Shown here: one piece after another, positions 52,609 through 62,347 of the stretch | Position numbering within the stretch: position 1 is the stretch's first letter | Layout of the letters: each line of letters opens with the position of its first letter | Source: Bosea vestrisii | GTDB lineage: Bacteria; Pseudomonadota; Alphaproteobacteria; Rhizobiales; Beijerinckiaceae | NCBI RefSeq assembly: GCF_030144325.1 | Contig: NZ_CP126307.1 | Coordinates: 3,641,001 to 3,705,000, forward strand | Length of the DNA stretch: 64,000 bases | Direction: 5' to 3' | Position numbers and translations under genes: made by a program | The notes under the pieces: generated by a model | Told to the model about the DNA's origin: nothing | Database searches by the model: none | Seen by the model: the letters and a program-made list of their open reading frames with translations, nothing else

Positions 52609-54450
52609 TCAATTGTCGGCCCAGAACTCGACGCCCTCGAAATCGGGCTCGCTGTCGTCGAAGAGCGGCTCGGCCTCGGGCAAATCCTCGTCGCCGCCCG
52701 CTGCCGTGGCCGGTGTCTCCGCCTCCGGTTCGCGGGGGTCGCGGACATCGACGATGCGCGCGCCCGGGAAGCGTTCCAGCACGGCGCGCACGGCGGGGTG
52801 GCTGGCCGCATCGTTCTCGCGCTTGTCACGCGCGGCCGCCGCCTGCTCGCGCAAGGTCGCCGTTCCCTCGGCGTTGACGACGGCGACCAGCCAGGTCTGG
52901 CCGGTCCATTCCTTCAGCCGCTTCGACAGATCATTGGCGAGAAGGCGGTTGCCGCTCTCGGCCAGCGCGAACTCGATCCGGCCCTGTTCGAAGCGCACCA
53001 GCCTGATGTCGCGCTCCAGTGCGAGCTTCATGGTGATGTCGCGCTGGCGCGAGGCGAGCGCGACCAGATCTTCCAGGTTCTGCGGCTGTGGCAGGGCGCT
53101 GGCGCGCGGCTGCGCGACAGGCATGGGATTGGCACTGGCGAGCACCGGGCGGGCCGCGAGCGCGGTTGCACCACCACCAGAGGGCGGGCGCGGAGCGGGG
53201 GAGCCGTTGCCGCCCAGGCTGCCGCCGCCGTCGCGGAGCATCCTGAGTGCTTCGTCCGGCGTCGGCAGGTCGGCGGCATGGGCAAGGCGTACCAGCGCCA
53301 TCTCGGCCGCCAGCACCGGCCGGTCGGCCTGGCGGACTTCGCCGATCGCCTTCAGCAGCATCTGCCAGGCTCGCGCCAGCACGCGGATCGACAGGCGCTG
53401 GGCGAAATCGGCGCCGCGCACCCGTTCGGCCTGGGAGAGGCTGTTGTCCTTGGCGGCATCCGGCACGAGTTTGAGGCGGGTGACCAGATGACTGAATTCG
53501 GCGAGGTCGGAGAGCACGACCGCAGGGTCGGCACCGGCGTCGTACTGCGCCCGAAGCTCGGTCAGCGCTGCGGCGATGTCGCCCTTCATCACGAGCTCGA
53601 ACAGGTCGATGACGCGCGCCCGGTCGGAGAGACCGAGCATGCTGCGGACCTCGTCGAGCGTGATCCTGCCGCCGGCATGGGCGATGGCCTGGTCGAGGAT
53701 CGAGAGCGAATCGCGCACCGAGCCCTCTGCGGCCCGCGCCACGGCGGCGAGCGCCTCTTCCTCGGCCTCGATGCCCTCGGCCCGGCAGATCTTGTCGAGA
53801 TGCCCGACCAGCAATGCCGCATCGACGCGGCGCAGGTCGAAGCGCTGGCAGCGCGACAGCACCGTGACCGGAACCTTGCGGATCTCGGTGGTGGCGAAGA
53901 TGAACTTGGCGTGCGGCGGCGGCTCCTCCAGCGTCTTCAGGAAGGCGTTGAAGGCGCCTCCCGAGAGCATGTGGACCTCGTCGATGATGTAGACCTTGTA
54001 GCGCGCGCTGGTCGGGGCGTAGCGCACGGCGTCGTTGATCTGGCGGACATTGTCGACGCCATTGTTCGAGGCGGCGTCGATCTCCATTACGTCGATGTGC
54101 CGGCCCTCGACGATCGCCTGACAATGTACGCCGAACTGCGTGAGATCGGTGGTCGGGGCGCCGCTGCCGTCGGCGTTCTGGTAGTTCAGGGCGCGGGCCA
54201 GGATGCGTGCCGTCGTGGTCTTGCCGACACCGCGCACGCCGGTCAGCATCCAGGCCTGCGGAATGCGGCCCGCCGCGAAGGCATTGGTCAACGTCCTGAC
54301 CATGGCGTCCTGGCCGATCAGGTCGCCGAAATGCGCGGGTCGGTACTTCCGCGCCAGAACGCGGTAGCCCGCGGGCGCTGCGGCCGGGGCAGGCGCTGGA
54401 GCCATGCCGGGAAAACCCGGCTCGTCGGCGGGGACGGTCTCGTCGGTCAT
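52609..54450 (-). CDS. dnaX: DNA polymerase III subunits gamma/tau
   Basis: 613 residues. AAA+ clamp-loader ATPase: RKYRPAHFGDLIGQDAMVRTL, Walker A TGVRGVGKTTTARI (~65), Walker B / sensor region VYIIDEVHMLSGGAFNAFLKTLEEPP, arginine-finger SRC motif in VTVLSRCQRFDLRRVD. The zinc-finger region keeps one Cys (GVHCQAIVEGRHIDVMEIDAASNNGVDN), a pattern usual in alphaproteobacteria. A Pro/Ala-rich linker and tau-specific C-terminal domain (~400-613) follow. It loads the sliding clamp and links the polymerase cores. Upstream lies the SRP RNA gene on the same strand. Confidence 0.96.
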   Translation of the reverse strand: MTDETVPADEPGFPGMAPAPAPAAAPAGYRVLARKYRPAHFGDLIGQDAMVRTLTNAFAAGRIPQAWMLTGVRGVGKTTTARILARALNYQNADGSGAPTTDLTQFGVHCQAIVEGRHIDVMEIDAASNNGVDNVRQINDAVRYAPTSARYKVYIIDEVHMLSGGAFNAFLKTLEEPPPHAKFIFATTEIRKVPVTVLSRCQRFDLRRVDAALLVGHLDKICRAEGIEAEEEALAAVARAAEGSVRDSLSILDQAIAHAGGRITLDEVRSMLGLSDRARVIDLFELVMKGDIAAALTELRAQYDAGADPAVVLSDLAEFSHLVTRLKLVPDAAKDNSLSQAERVRGADFAQRLSIRVLARAWQMLLKAIGEVRQADRPVLAAEMALVRLAHAADLPTPDEALRMLRDGGGSLGGNGSPAPRPPSGGGATALAARPVLASANPMPVAQPRASALPQPQNLEDLVALASRQRDITMKLALERDIRLVRFEQGRIEFALAESGNRLLANDLSKRLKEWTGQTWLVAVVNAEGTATLREQAAAARDKRENDAASHPAVRAVLERFPGARIVDVRDPREPEAETPATAAGGDEDLPEAEPLFDDSEPDFEGVEFWADN

Positions 54451-54575
54451 GCCCCTGCTTTCGCCAATCGCGGCGCGCCGGTCAACGCCACTCTGTCATG
54501 GGCGGGCGCGAATGCGTCAGGAATATGAGGGAGGCGCGGCTCGCGCACATGCGCGAAGACAGATTTGCGCAGAAG

Positions 54576-54670
54576 TAGGAGGTTGGACGAAGACCCGTTC
54601 GGTCTCGTTACGGCTGCTTCCTTCCGGACCTGACCGGGTTGGCGAGTGAGACGTCCCTCGCCAACCTCCC
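54576..54670 (-). ncRNA. ffs: Signal recognition particle RNA, small bacterial (4.5S) type
   Basis: The universally conserved domain IV loop sequence GGTCAGGTCCGGAAGGAAGC lies on the minus strand (complement about 54629-54648). The molecule's ends pair: GGAGGTTGG near 54669 with CCAACCTCC at 54578-54586, giving a ~95-base hairpin-like RNA. A TATAGC box at 54680-54675 sits at the right distance for transcription to start near 54669. It binds Ffh and targets membrane proteins such as the YidC clients to the Sec machinery. It sits beside dnaX, a common bacterial neighbour. Exact ends are approximate. Confidence 0.9.
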
Positions 54671-54755
54671 GCCGGCTATATCGTTGCTTTGGCGCGCGAG
54701 CGCAAGTCCGCGATGGAAGGCGCCGCTGCGACGGTCCGGCACAGGCGTTTCGGCA

Positions 54756-54784
54756 TTGACTCGGGCAGTCCCATCCGCCATAAG
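54756..54784 (+). promoter_or_regulatory. Candidate sigma-70 promoter for rpmH-rnpA-yidC
   Basis: TTGACT (54756-54761), a 17-base spacer and CATAAG (54779-54784), about 122 bases before the rpmH start. The spacing and -35 box are good; the -10 box matches 4 of 6 consensus bases. Confidence 0.5.
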
Positions 54785-54905
54785 CCCGCCACCTGCGCTG
54801 CCTACCGGGCGGCGCGGACCCTTTTTTTGCACGACAGGCCTGGCTGGCATCGGCTTTCTCTGAAGGCTGCGCTCGCCCTGCCGATCAAGGCCCCGGAGAC
54901 GGACC

Positions 54906-55040
54906 GTGAAGAGAACCTATCAACCCAGCAAGCTGGTGCGTAAGCGTCGCCACGGCTACCGCGCCCGTATGGCGACCAAGGGCGGCCGCAAGGTCATTGC
55001 CGCCCGTCGCGCCCACGGCCGCAAGCGCCTGTCGGCCTGA
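54906..55040 (+). CDS. rpmH: 50S ribosomal protein L34
   Basis: 44 residues from GTG 54906, ending TGA 55038-55040. The protein is full-length L34: KRTYQPSKLVRKRRHGYRAR, then MATKGGRKVIAARRAHGRK and the tail RLSA. Highly basic as expected. It precedes rnpA by 55 bases, the conserved rpmH-rnpA-yidC order near many bacterial replication origins. Confidence 0.97.
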   Translation: MKRTYQPSKLVRKRRHGYRARMATKGGRKVIAARRAHGRKRLSA

Positions 55041-55095
55041 TGAGCTCAAGGCGCGCGGGTCTGGCGCGCCCGTTCCGGAAGACTGGCCAATCGCC

Positions 55096-55479
55096 ATGCG
55101 CCTCGCCCGTCTGACGCAACGCAAGGACTTTCTCGCGGCGGCCGAGCACGGCCGCCGTTTTCGTTCGTCCGCCTTCACCGCGCAGGTGCTCGACAAGCCG
55201 GCCCAGGAGGGCCTGCGCCTCGGGCTGACCGCCTCGCGCAAGACCGGCAACGCCGTGGTGCGCAACCGCATCCGCCGCCGCCTGCGCGCCGCCGCTGCGC
55301 TTGCTCTGGCGGAGCAGACCGGCAAGCCCTACGATCTTGTGATCGTCGCCCGACCCGAAACCGTGAACGCCGCGTTCAGGGCCATGGTCGATGATATCGC
55401 GGTCGCGCTCGACCGCGCCCGCCCGAGCGGCGGCAAGCGCCGTCCCGATCGGCGCTCCCCTTCGCGCCCCGCCTCATAG
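55096..55479 (+). CDS. rnpA: Ribonuclease P protein component
   Basis: 127 residues from ATG 55096. RnpA fold: LTQRKDFLAAAEHGRRFRSSAF, GLTASRKTGNAVVRNRIRRRLR with the RNR motif (NRIRRR), and LVIVARPETVNAAFRAMVDDI. The basic C-terminal tail (SGGKRRPDRRSPS) is common in alphaproteobacteria. It assists the catalytic RNase P RNA in 5' maturation of tRNA. The in-frame region upstream overlaps rpmH and is not used. Confidence 0.95.
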   Translation: MRLARLTQRKDFLAAAEHGRRFRSSAFTAQVLDKPAQEGLRLGLTASRKTGNAVVRNRIRRRLRAAAALALAEQTGKPYDLVIVARPETVNAAFRAMVDDIAVALDRARPSGGKRRPDRRSPSRPAS

Positions 55480-55517
55480 ACGCCCGCCAGGGCAGCCAGC
55501 GAGACCGTTTTCAGACG

Positions 55518-57419
55518 ATGATCATGAAAGAAGACAACCGCAACCTGCTGCTGGCGATCACCCTCTCGGTCGTCGTGCTGCTCGGCTGGCAATATTTCTA
55601 CGGCATGCCGCAGGCCGAGAAGCAGAAGCAGATCGCGCAGCAGAACCAGCAGACGCAGAGCCAGCAAGCGCCTGGCCAGCAGGCGGCCCAGCCTCCTGGC
55701 ACTCCGGCTGCTCCCGGCACTGTCCCGGGTACAGCGCCCGCGCAGCCCGGCCAGGCGCCAGTCACGGCCGCGCCGGCCGCTGCGACCCGCGAGGCGGCGC
55801 TCGCCGCCGGCCCGCGCCTCAGGATCGACACGCCCAAGATCGCCGGCTCGCTCTCGCTGACAGGCGCGCGCATCGACGACATCTCGCTCAAGGCTTATCG
55901 CGAGACGGTCGACCCGAAAAGCCCGATCATCGTGCTGCTCTCGCCGGCCGGTGGGCCGAACGCCTATTATTCCGATTTCGGCTGGGTCGCGGGGCCGGGC
56001 GCTGCCGTCCCGCTACCGAACGCCACCACGGTCTGGAGCGCCGACAGCGAGGTCCTGACCTCGGCCAAGCCGGTGACGCTGACCTGGGACAACGGCCAGG
56101 GCCTGCTCTTCAAGCGTACCATCGCGGTCGACGACAATGCGATGTTCTCGATCCGCGACGAGGTCGAAAACAAGGGTGCAAATGCCGTTTCGCTCTACCC
56201 CTATGGTCAGGTCGTACGCGTCGGCAAGCCGGCGACGCTAGGCTACTACGTGCTGCACGAGGGCATGATCGGCTCGCTCGGCGAGCAGGGCCTGCAGGAA
56301 TACACCTACGACACCATCGACAAGGAGCCGGCGCTCGGCTCGGCGACGCATGGCAAGGCCTGGAAGGACGTCGTTGGTGGCTTCGTCGGCATCACCGACA
56401 AGTACTGGGCCGCGGCCGCGATCCCGGACCAGAGCAAGAAGTACGAAGGTCGCTACTCCTCGGTGCAGACCGGGTCGGTGCGCACCTACCAGGCCGATTT
56501 CCTCGGCGAAGCGGTCAGTGTCGCGCCGGGTGCTTCGGTGAGCGCTTCATCGCGTCTGTTCGCTGGCGCCAAGGAAGTCGCGGCGATCGACGGCTATGAA
56601 AAGAACCAGGGCATCAAGCGCTTCGAGCTGATGATTGACTGGGGCTGGTTCTATTTCATCACGAAGCCGATGTTTTACGTGATGGACTGGGTCTACAAGC
56701 ATGTCGGCAATTTCGGCATCGCGATCCTGGTCGTGACCGTCCTGCTGAAGGGCCTATTCTTCCCGCTCGCCAGCAAGTCCTACGCCTCGATGGCGAAGAT
56801 GAAGGCGGTCCAGCCCGAGATGGTGGCGATCCGCGAACGCTATGCTGACGACAAGATGAAGCAGCAGCAGGCGTTGATGGAGCTGTACAAGACGCAGAAG
56901 ATCAATCCGCTCGCCGGCTGCTGGCCGGTGCTGGTGCAGATCCCGGTCTTCTTCGCGCTCTACAAGATCCTGTTCATCACCATCGAGATGCGGCACGCGC
57001 CGTTCTATGGCTGGATCCGCGACCTTGCCGCGCCGGACCCGACCAATCTCTTCAACCTGTTCGGCGCCCTGCCGTTCACGCCGCCCGCCATGCTGCATCT
57101 CGGCATCTGGCCGATCCTGATGGGCGTGACGATGTTCGTGCAGATGAAGATGAACCCGGAGCCGCCGGATCCGGTCCAGAAGATGATGTTCACCTGGATG
57201 CCGGTGTTCTTCACCTTCCTGCTCGGCTCGTTCCCGGCCGGCCTGGTGATCTACTGGACCTGGAACAACCTGCTCTCGGTGACGCAGCAGGGCTTCATCA
57301 TGAGGAAGCACGGCGTCAAGATCGAACTCTGGGACAATATCAAGGGCATGTTCAGCAAGAAACCTGCCGCGGCTGGCGCGGTAACCGCGCCCAAGCCGGC
57401 GAACAGCAACAAGAAGTGA
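55518..57419 (+). CDS. yidC: Membrane protein insertase YidC
   Basis: 633 residues; start ATG 55518 or 55524. N-terminal helix LLLAITLSVVVLLGWQYFY, a Gln/Pro/Ala-rich linker (~30-90), the large periplasmic P1 beta domain (~95-365), and the conserved insertase core: WGWFYFITKPMFYVMDWVYKHVGNFGIAILVVTVLLKGLFFPLA in pieces, SMAKMKAVQPEMVAIRERYADDKMKQQQALMELYKTQKINPLAGCWPVLVQIPVFFALYK in pieces, and MFTWMPVFFTFLLGSFPAGLVIYWTWNNLLS. Inserts membrane proteins with or without SecYEG. A terminator follows. Confidence 0.97.
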   Translation: MIMKEDNRNLLLAITLSVVVLLGWQYFYGMPQAEKQKQIAQQNQQTQSQQAPGQQAAQPPGTPAAPGTVPGTAPAQPGQAPVTAAPAAATREAALAAGPRLRIDTPKIAGSLSLTGARIDDISLKAYRETVDPKSPIIVLLSPAGGPNAYYSDFGWVAGPGAAVPLPNATTVWSADSEVLTSAKPVTLTWDNGQGLLFKRTIAVDDNAMFSIRDEVENKGANAVSLYPYGQVVRVGKPATLGYYVLHEGMIGSLGEQGLQEYTYDTIDKEPALGSATHGKAWKDVVGGFVGITDKYWAAAAIPDQSKKYEGRYSSVQTGSVRTYQADFLGEAVSVAPGASVSASSRLFAGAKEVAAIDGYEKNQGIKRFELMIDWGWFYFITKPMFYVMDWVYKHVGNFGIAILVVTVLLKGLFFPLASKSYASMAKMKAVQPEMVAIRERYADDKMKQQQALMELYKTQKINPLAGCWPVLVQIPVFFALYKILFITIEMRHAPFYGWIRDLAAPDPTNLFNLFGALPFTPPAMLHLGIWPILMGVTMFVQMKMNPEPPDPVQKMMFTWMPVFFTFLLGSFPAGLVIYWTWNNLLSVTQQGFIMRKHGVKIELWDNIKGMFSKKPAAAGAVTAPKPANSNKK

Positions 57420-57455
57420 AGTGGCGGGGCGAGAGCCCCGACTGCAACGACTTTG

Positions 57456-57488
57456 AACGCCGGATGCCCCTCGAGGCTCCGGCGTTTT
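57456..57488 (+). terminator. Intrinsic terminator after yidC
   Basis: AACGCCGGA pairs with TCCGGCGTT around a loop that itself holds a GCC...GGC pair, followed directly by TTTTGCG. A smaller GGGGC-GAGA-GCCCC hairpin lies just before it (57425-57440). Confidence 0.8.
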
Positions 57489-57558
57489 GCGTTTGCTGCC
57501 GGATTTGCGCCGCTTCGCGGCTTGTCCCTGATGGTGGCGATGTGCTTAGTGCCGCGCC

Positions 57559-58191
57559 ATGCCTCTTCCAGATCCGAAAACCCGCCATCCGATCGCCGGC
57601 TGGAAGGGCACGGCCTTCCTCAAGGCCGTCGTCGACCACCCGCTCGTCGAAGTCGGCGACTACTCCTATTACGATGACTCGCGCGGTCCCGAGCATTTTC
57701 TCGCCCGCTGCGTGCGCTATCATTTCGACTTCATCGGCGACCGGTTGATCATCGGCAAGTTCGTCGCCATCGCCCAGGCGGCGCAGTTCATCATGAACGG
57801 CGCCAACCACCCGATGGGCGGCTTCTCGACCTATCCGTTCGGCATGTTCGGCTTCGAGAACGTGCCTGATTTCACCCGTGACGGCCTGGCCCTGCGCGGC
57901 GATACGGTGATCGGCAACGATGTCTGGATCGGCCGCGAGGCGGTGATCATGCCGGGCGTCACGGTCGGCGACGGCGCGATCATCGGCACGCGGGCCCAGG
58001 TCGCGCGCGACGTGCCGCCTTATGCGGTCGTCGTCGGCAATCCCGGCCGCGTCGTGAAGATGCGCTTCCCGCCGGAGGTGGTCGCGGCGCTGCTCGAGAT
58101 CCGCTGGTGGGACTGGGAGCCCGAGAAGATCGCCCGCAACCTGCCATTGATCGCCGGTGCGGACATCGACGCGCTGCGCTCGGCCGTGTAG
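57559..58191 (+). CDS. CatB/Vat-type hexapeptide-repeat acetyltransferase
   Basis: 210 residues. Left-handed beta-helix acyltransferase of the xenobiotic-acetyltransferase group: VEVGDYSYYDDSRGPEHF, LIIGKFVAIAQAAQFIMNGANHPMGG with the catalytic-type His in NGANHPMGGFSTYPF, DTVIGNDVWIGREAVIMPGVTVGDGAIIGTRAQVARD in pieces. Family members acetylate chloramphenicol or streptogramins, but many chromosomal ones have other acceptors, and no resistance can be claimed. It stands 9 bases before engB and may be co-transcribed with it. Interestingly, a Vgb-like propeller gene is also in this window at 24.7 kb. Confidence 0.88.
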   Translation: MPLPDPKTRHPIAGWKGTAFLKAVVDHPLVEVGDYSYYDDSRGPEHFLARCVRYHFDFIGDRLIIGKFVAIAQAAQFIMNGANHPMGGFSTYPFGMFGFENVPDFTRDGLALRGDTVIGNDVWIGREAVIMPGVTVGDGAIIGTRAQVARDVPPYAVVVGNPGRVVKMRFPPEVVAALLEIRWWDWEPEKIARNLPLIAGADIDALRSAV

Positions 58192-58200
58192 GCAGGGGCC

Positions 58201-58866
58201 ATGACCTCAGATCAGACCACGCCGTTCAGCGCCGAAGAACTCGAATCCGCCCGAAAATTGTTCGAGGGGCCGTGGGACTTCGTCTGGGCCTCGACCAAGA
58301 TCGACGACCTGCCGCCCATGGTCGGCCACGAGATCGCCTTCGCCGGCCGCTCCAATGTCGGCAAGTCGAGCCTGATCAACGCGCTGACCCGCCGCAACGC
58401 CCTGGCGCGGACATCGCATACGCCGGGCCGCACCCAGCAGCTCAACTTCTTCCGCCAGGTCGACCATGACGAGCGCCTGACCATCGTCGACATGCCGGGC
58501 TATGGCTATGCCGCCGTCGGCAAGGAGAAGGTCGCAGCCTGGACGCGGTTGATCCACGATTATCTGCGCGGCCGCGCCAACCTGATGCGGGTCTATGTGC
58601 TGATCGACGCCCGTCACGGCATCAAGGATGTCGACGGCGCCGTGCTGGAGACGCTCGACAAGGCCGCCGTCAGCTATCAGGTCGTGCTGACCAAGGGCGA
58701 TGCGCTGAAGCAGGCCGACCAGACTTTCATGGCCGAGGCGACCCATGACGAGATCAAGCGCCGTCCGGCCGCCTTCCCCGAGGTGCTGCTGACCTCCAGT
58801 GAGAAGGGGCTCGGCATCCCCGAATTCCGCGCCGCGATCGCGCGGGCGCTGGCGGAGCGCGCCTGA
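58201..58866 (+). CDS. engB: Ribosome biogenesis GTPase EngB/YsxC
   Basis: 221 residues. G1 FAGRSNVGKSSLINALTRR, switch region TSHTPGRTQQLNFF, G3 DMPGYGYAAVGKEK, G4 VLTKGDALKQ, G5 LLTSSEKGLGI. The compact TRAFAC GTPase needed for late 50S assembly. The usual length for alphaproteobacteria. Located after yidC as in many relatives, where argB often follows; here argB is absent and a VOC gene comes next. Confidence 0.96.
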   Translation: MTSDQTTPFSAEELESARKLFEGPWDFVWASTKIDDLPPMVGHEIAFAGRSNVGKSSLINALTRRNALARTSHTPGRTQQLNFFRQVDHDERLTIVDMPGYGYAAVGKEKVAAWTRLIHDYLRGRANLMRVYVLIDARHGIKDVDGAVLETLDKAAVSYQVVLTKGDALKQADQTFMAEATHDEIKRRPAAFPEVLLTSSEKGLGIPEFRAAIARALAERA

Positions 58867-59030
58867 CGGCTTGGCCGTCATTGCTTCGTCGCTTCTCTCT
58901 TCGCAGCGCCGGCTCGGTTAGATTGCGGCAGCGCAATATCGGATTTGCCCGGCGAGGGGACGACAAGCGCGGCTGAAAGCCCCATCTTGCTCTTAGGCGG
59001 CGTTGCCGCCCGCAAGTTTGGAGCAGTCCC

Positions 59031-59888
59031 ATGTCCGCAGCCACTGAGGCTTTGGCCCACCCTATCCGGAACGAGGCGCTCGACGCTCCCGTCCATATCG
59101 GCGCGGTGAGCCTGCGTGTACGCGACCTTGCCGGGCTGACGGCCTTCTATCGCGATGCGATCGGGCTTTCGGTCATCGAGCAGGACGCAGAGCGCGCCAT
59201 GCTCGGCGCCGGCGGTGAGCCGCTTGTGAAGCTCGAAGCCGGCGCGCAGCATCCGTCTTCGGCCGCAGGGCTGTTCCATATGGCGATCCTGCTGCCCTCG
59301 CGCCGCGATCTCGGCAACTGGCTGCAGCATGCCGCGCAGACATCCGTGCCGCTCGAAGGTGCCTCGAACCACCTCGTCAGCGAGGCGCTCTATCTCTCCG
59401 ACCCCGAGGGCAACGGCATCGAGATCTATCGCGACCGCAGCCGTCCCGAATGGCCGCGTCTCGACGGCGGCCGGCTCAAGATGGCGACCGAGCGGCTCGA
59501 TCTTGACGCGCTCCTGCGGGATGCAGACGGGCGCGCCTATTCCGGCATGCCTGAAGGTACCGTGATGGGCCATGTCCATCTGCGCGTCGGTGACGTCGCG
59601 CAGGCCGAGGGCTTCTATCGCGATGCGCTCGGCTTCGAGGTGACGGTGCATTATCCCGGCGCGAGCTTCATGGCGACCGGCGGCTATCACCACCACATCG
59701 CCGCTAATACCTGGCACAGCCGCGGCGCCGGCCCTCGCCGGGACAATGAGGCGGGCTTGTCGAGCTTCGAGTTGGTCGCGCGCGATGCGGAAGCTCATGC
59801 CGCGCTGAGCCGGCGCATGGCGGCCGCTGGTGGCGATGCCGGATCGGTCGTCGATCCCTGGGGTAACCGGATCACGCTCCGGCCCTGA
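59031..59888 (+). CDS. Two-domain VOC protein (CatE/catechol 2,3-dioxygenase-like)
   Basis: 285 residues made of two glyoxalase-fold halves: HIGAVSLRVRDLAGLTAFYRDAIGL with HMAILLPSRRDLGNWL and NHLVSEALYLSDPEGNGIEIY (metal ligands His, His, Glu), then GHVHLRVGDVAQAEGFYRDALGFEV with TGGYHHHIAANTWHSRGAG. The layout matches the CatE/YfiE-type extradiol dioxygenase group, which would use Fe2+. The substrate is unknown; the name is family-level. A single gene between engB and the convergent GNAT gene. Confidence 0.87.
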   Translation: MSAATEALAHPIRNEALDAPVHIGAVSLRVRDLAGLTAFYRDAIGLSVIEQDAERAMLGAGGEPLVKLEAGAQHPSSAAGLFHMAILLPSRRDLGNWLQHAAQTSVPLEGASNHLVSEALYLSDPEGNGIEIYRDRSRPEWPRLDGGRLKMATERLDLDALLRDADGRAYSGMPEGTVMGHVHLRVGDVAQAEGFYRDALGFEVTVHYPGASFMATGGYHHHIAANTWHSRGAGPRRDNEAGLSSFELVARDAEAHAALSRRMAAAGGDAGSVVDPWGNRITLRP

Positions 59889-59893
59889 GAGGC

Positions 59894-60342
59894 TCAGCGC
59901 ATCAGTAGATGGGTCCGGCGCGTCCCACCGGCATCCGGCTGGAAGCCCATCGCTTCCCAGAAGGCGGCGGCGCCGGCATCGGCGGCGTTGAGCGACAGGC
60001 GCGGCGCCAGCGCCAACCCCTGCTGGATCAGCGCGCTGGCGAGTGAACGGCCGACGCCCGCGCGCCGGTCGCCCGGCCGGACATAGACATGGCGGATGCG
60101 CAGCAGATCGGGCGCCGGGTCATAGGGATCGGGCGTCACCGCTCCGATCGCCGCCAAGGCGCCGCCGCAATAGAGCGCGAAGAGCGCGTTGCGGTCGTCT
60201 CCGGCCAGATAGCGGCCGGCATCCCACTCTTCCAGAATGCCTTCCACGAAGCGGTAGCCCTCGGCTGCCGCCTCGGCCTGTAAGGCAGGCAGCTCGTCCG
60301 GCAGGGCTTCGCTCAGCCGGACGATCTGCAGGTTCGCTGGTG

Positions 60343-60346
<4 letters not shown>
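59894..60346 (-). CDS. GNAT-family N-acetyltransferase
   Basis: 150 residues. The acetyl-CoA-binding region reads LLRIRHVYVRPGDRRAGVGRSLASALI, with the R/Q-x-x-G-x-G/A of motif A as RRAGVG, then LSLNAADAGAAAFWEAMGFQPD typical of motif B. An N-terminal acidic-helical part (DELPALQAEAAAEGYRFVE) precedes it. Its ATG overlaps the cysK stop (4 bases), so it is co-transcribed with cysK, but its acceptor is unknown. Confidence 0.88.
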
Positions 60347-61317
<971 letters not shown>

Positions 61318-61374
61318 GGCGGCCTCCCTTACTGATCTAGGCTTGTGAACTGGAGCTCACGCTAGCATCAAATC

Positions 61375-61385
61375 ACAGAATCTGT
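61375..61385. promoter_or_regulatory. Possible Rrf2 operator upstream of cysK
   Basis: ACAGA-A-TCTGT, an 11-bp palindrome 58 bases before the cysK start, in an AT-richer stretch (61366-61430) that also overlaps the end of the Rrf2 gene. Short, so chance is possible. Confidence 0.3.
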
Positions 61386-61408
61386 CGAGGAATGAGTAAT
61401 TTAACAGA

Positions 61409-61861
61409 TCAAATCGTGAAATCCGTGTCGACCGGAGGTTTTCCGGTCGCAGAGCGCTCCTCGGCCTCGCGGCAGAGGTCGGCGACGCTGATCGCGTCTA
61501 GCTTGGCGAGCCAGGCATCCATGGCCTGCTGCATCATCGGGTCGACCACGGCGTCCACCAGGGCGGAACGCGGCAGCGGCGGCAGGGTTTCGTCGGCATT
61601 GGCCTGCATCGCGGCGCGCACGATCTCGCCGGCGGTGATGCGGCGGCGTTCCCTGGCGAGCTCGTAGCCGCCGCGCGGGCCGCGCACGCCCTTGAGGATC
61701 CCGACCCGGACCAGCGCCTGCAGGACGGTCTCGAGATGGCGCGGCGGCAATTCGTGCCGGGCTGCGAGCGCCTTGGCCGCGACCGGGGTGGGGCGGGCAT
61801 GCAGGGCGATATCGACCACGGCGGTGACGGCGAGCAGGCTGCGGCGCGAGAGCTGGATCAT
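61409..61861 (-). CDS. Rrf2-family regulator without iron-sulfur cysteines
   Basis: 150 residues from ATG 61861. The Rrf2 winged helix: LSRRSLLAVTAVVDIALHARPTPVAAKALAARHELPPRHLETVLQALVRVGILKGVRGPRGGYEL in pieces. The three-cysteine 2Fe-2S loop of IscR is absent; the only Cys lies near the C terminus (DLCREAEE). It thus resembles cluster-free members such as CymR, which senses cysteine status through CysK; the neighbouring cysK gene supports that idea. The ATG overlaps the corrected dut stop. Confidence 0.88.
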   Translation of the reverse strand: MIQLSRRSLLAVTAVVDIALHARPTPVAAKALAARHELPPRHLETVLQALVRVGILKGVRGPRGGYELARERRRITAGEIVRAAMQANADETLPPLPRSALVDAVVDPMMQQAMDAWLAKLDAISVADLCREAEERSATGKPPVDTDFTI

Positions 61862-62342
61862 GCCTTGGCTCCGGCCGCCTGTCGTGGCGCGGTGTCGTTC
61901 ACCCCGGTCGAGCCGAAGCCCCCCTGCCGCGCGTGGTTTCGCTTAGCTCCTCGACCTCGACGATCTCGGCCTGAAGTACGGCAGCGATGACGAGCTGGGC
62001 GATGCGGTCGCCATGCGCGACGATGAAGGCTTCCTGGCCGTGATTGATCAGGATGACCTTGACCTCGCCGCGATAGTCCGCGTCGATCGTCCCCGGCGTG
62101 TTGAGCAGGGTGACGCCATGGCGCAGGGCCAGACCCGAGCGGGGCCTGACCTGGCCTTCGGTTCCTGCTGGCAATTCGAGCACGAGCCCGGTCGGCACAA
62201 GCAGGCGCGTGCCCGGCTCCAGCCGAAGCGGCCCGTCGGGCAGGGCGGCGCGCAGATCGAGCCCGGCGGCGCCGGCGGTCTCGTAGGCTGGTAACGGCAG
62301 GTCATGCGCGTGCGGCAGGCGCCTTATGTGGAGCGTCGCCAT
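61858..62342 (-). CDS. dut: dUTP pyrophosphatase; frame-broken at the C terminus
   Basis: Hydrolyses dUTP to dUMP, keeping uracil out of DNA. About 161 residues after correction. Motifs I-IV are intact: AGAAGLDLRAAL, RPRSGLALRHGV, NTPGTIDADYRGEVKV, RIAQLVI. The C-terminal motif V should read RGxGGFGSTG. The given sequence goes off frame after ETTRGRG, in the six-C run 61919-61924. With seven Cs it reads GGFGSTGVNDTAPRQAAGAKA and stops at 61858, forming an ATGA overlap with the Rrf2 gene. Six bases separate it from coaBC upstream, the common coaBC-dut order. Confidence 0.92.
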
Positions 62343-62347
62343 CGGGT

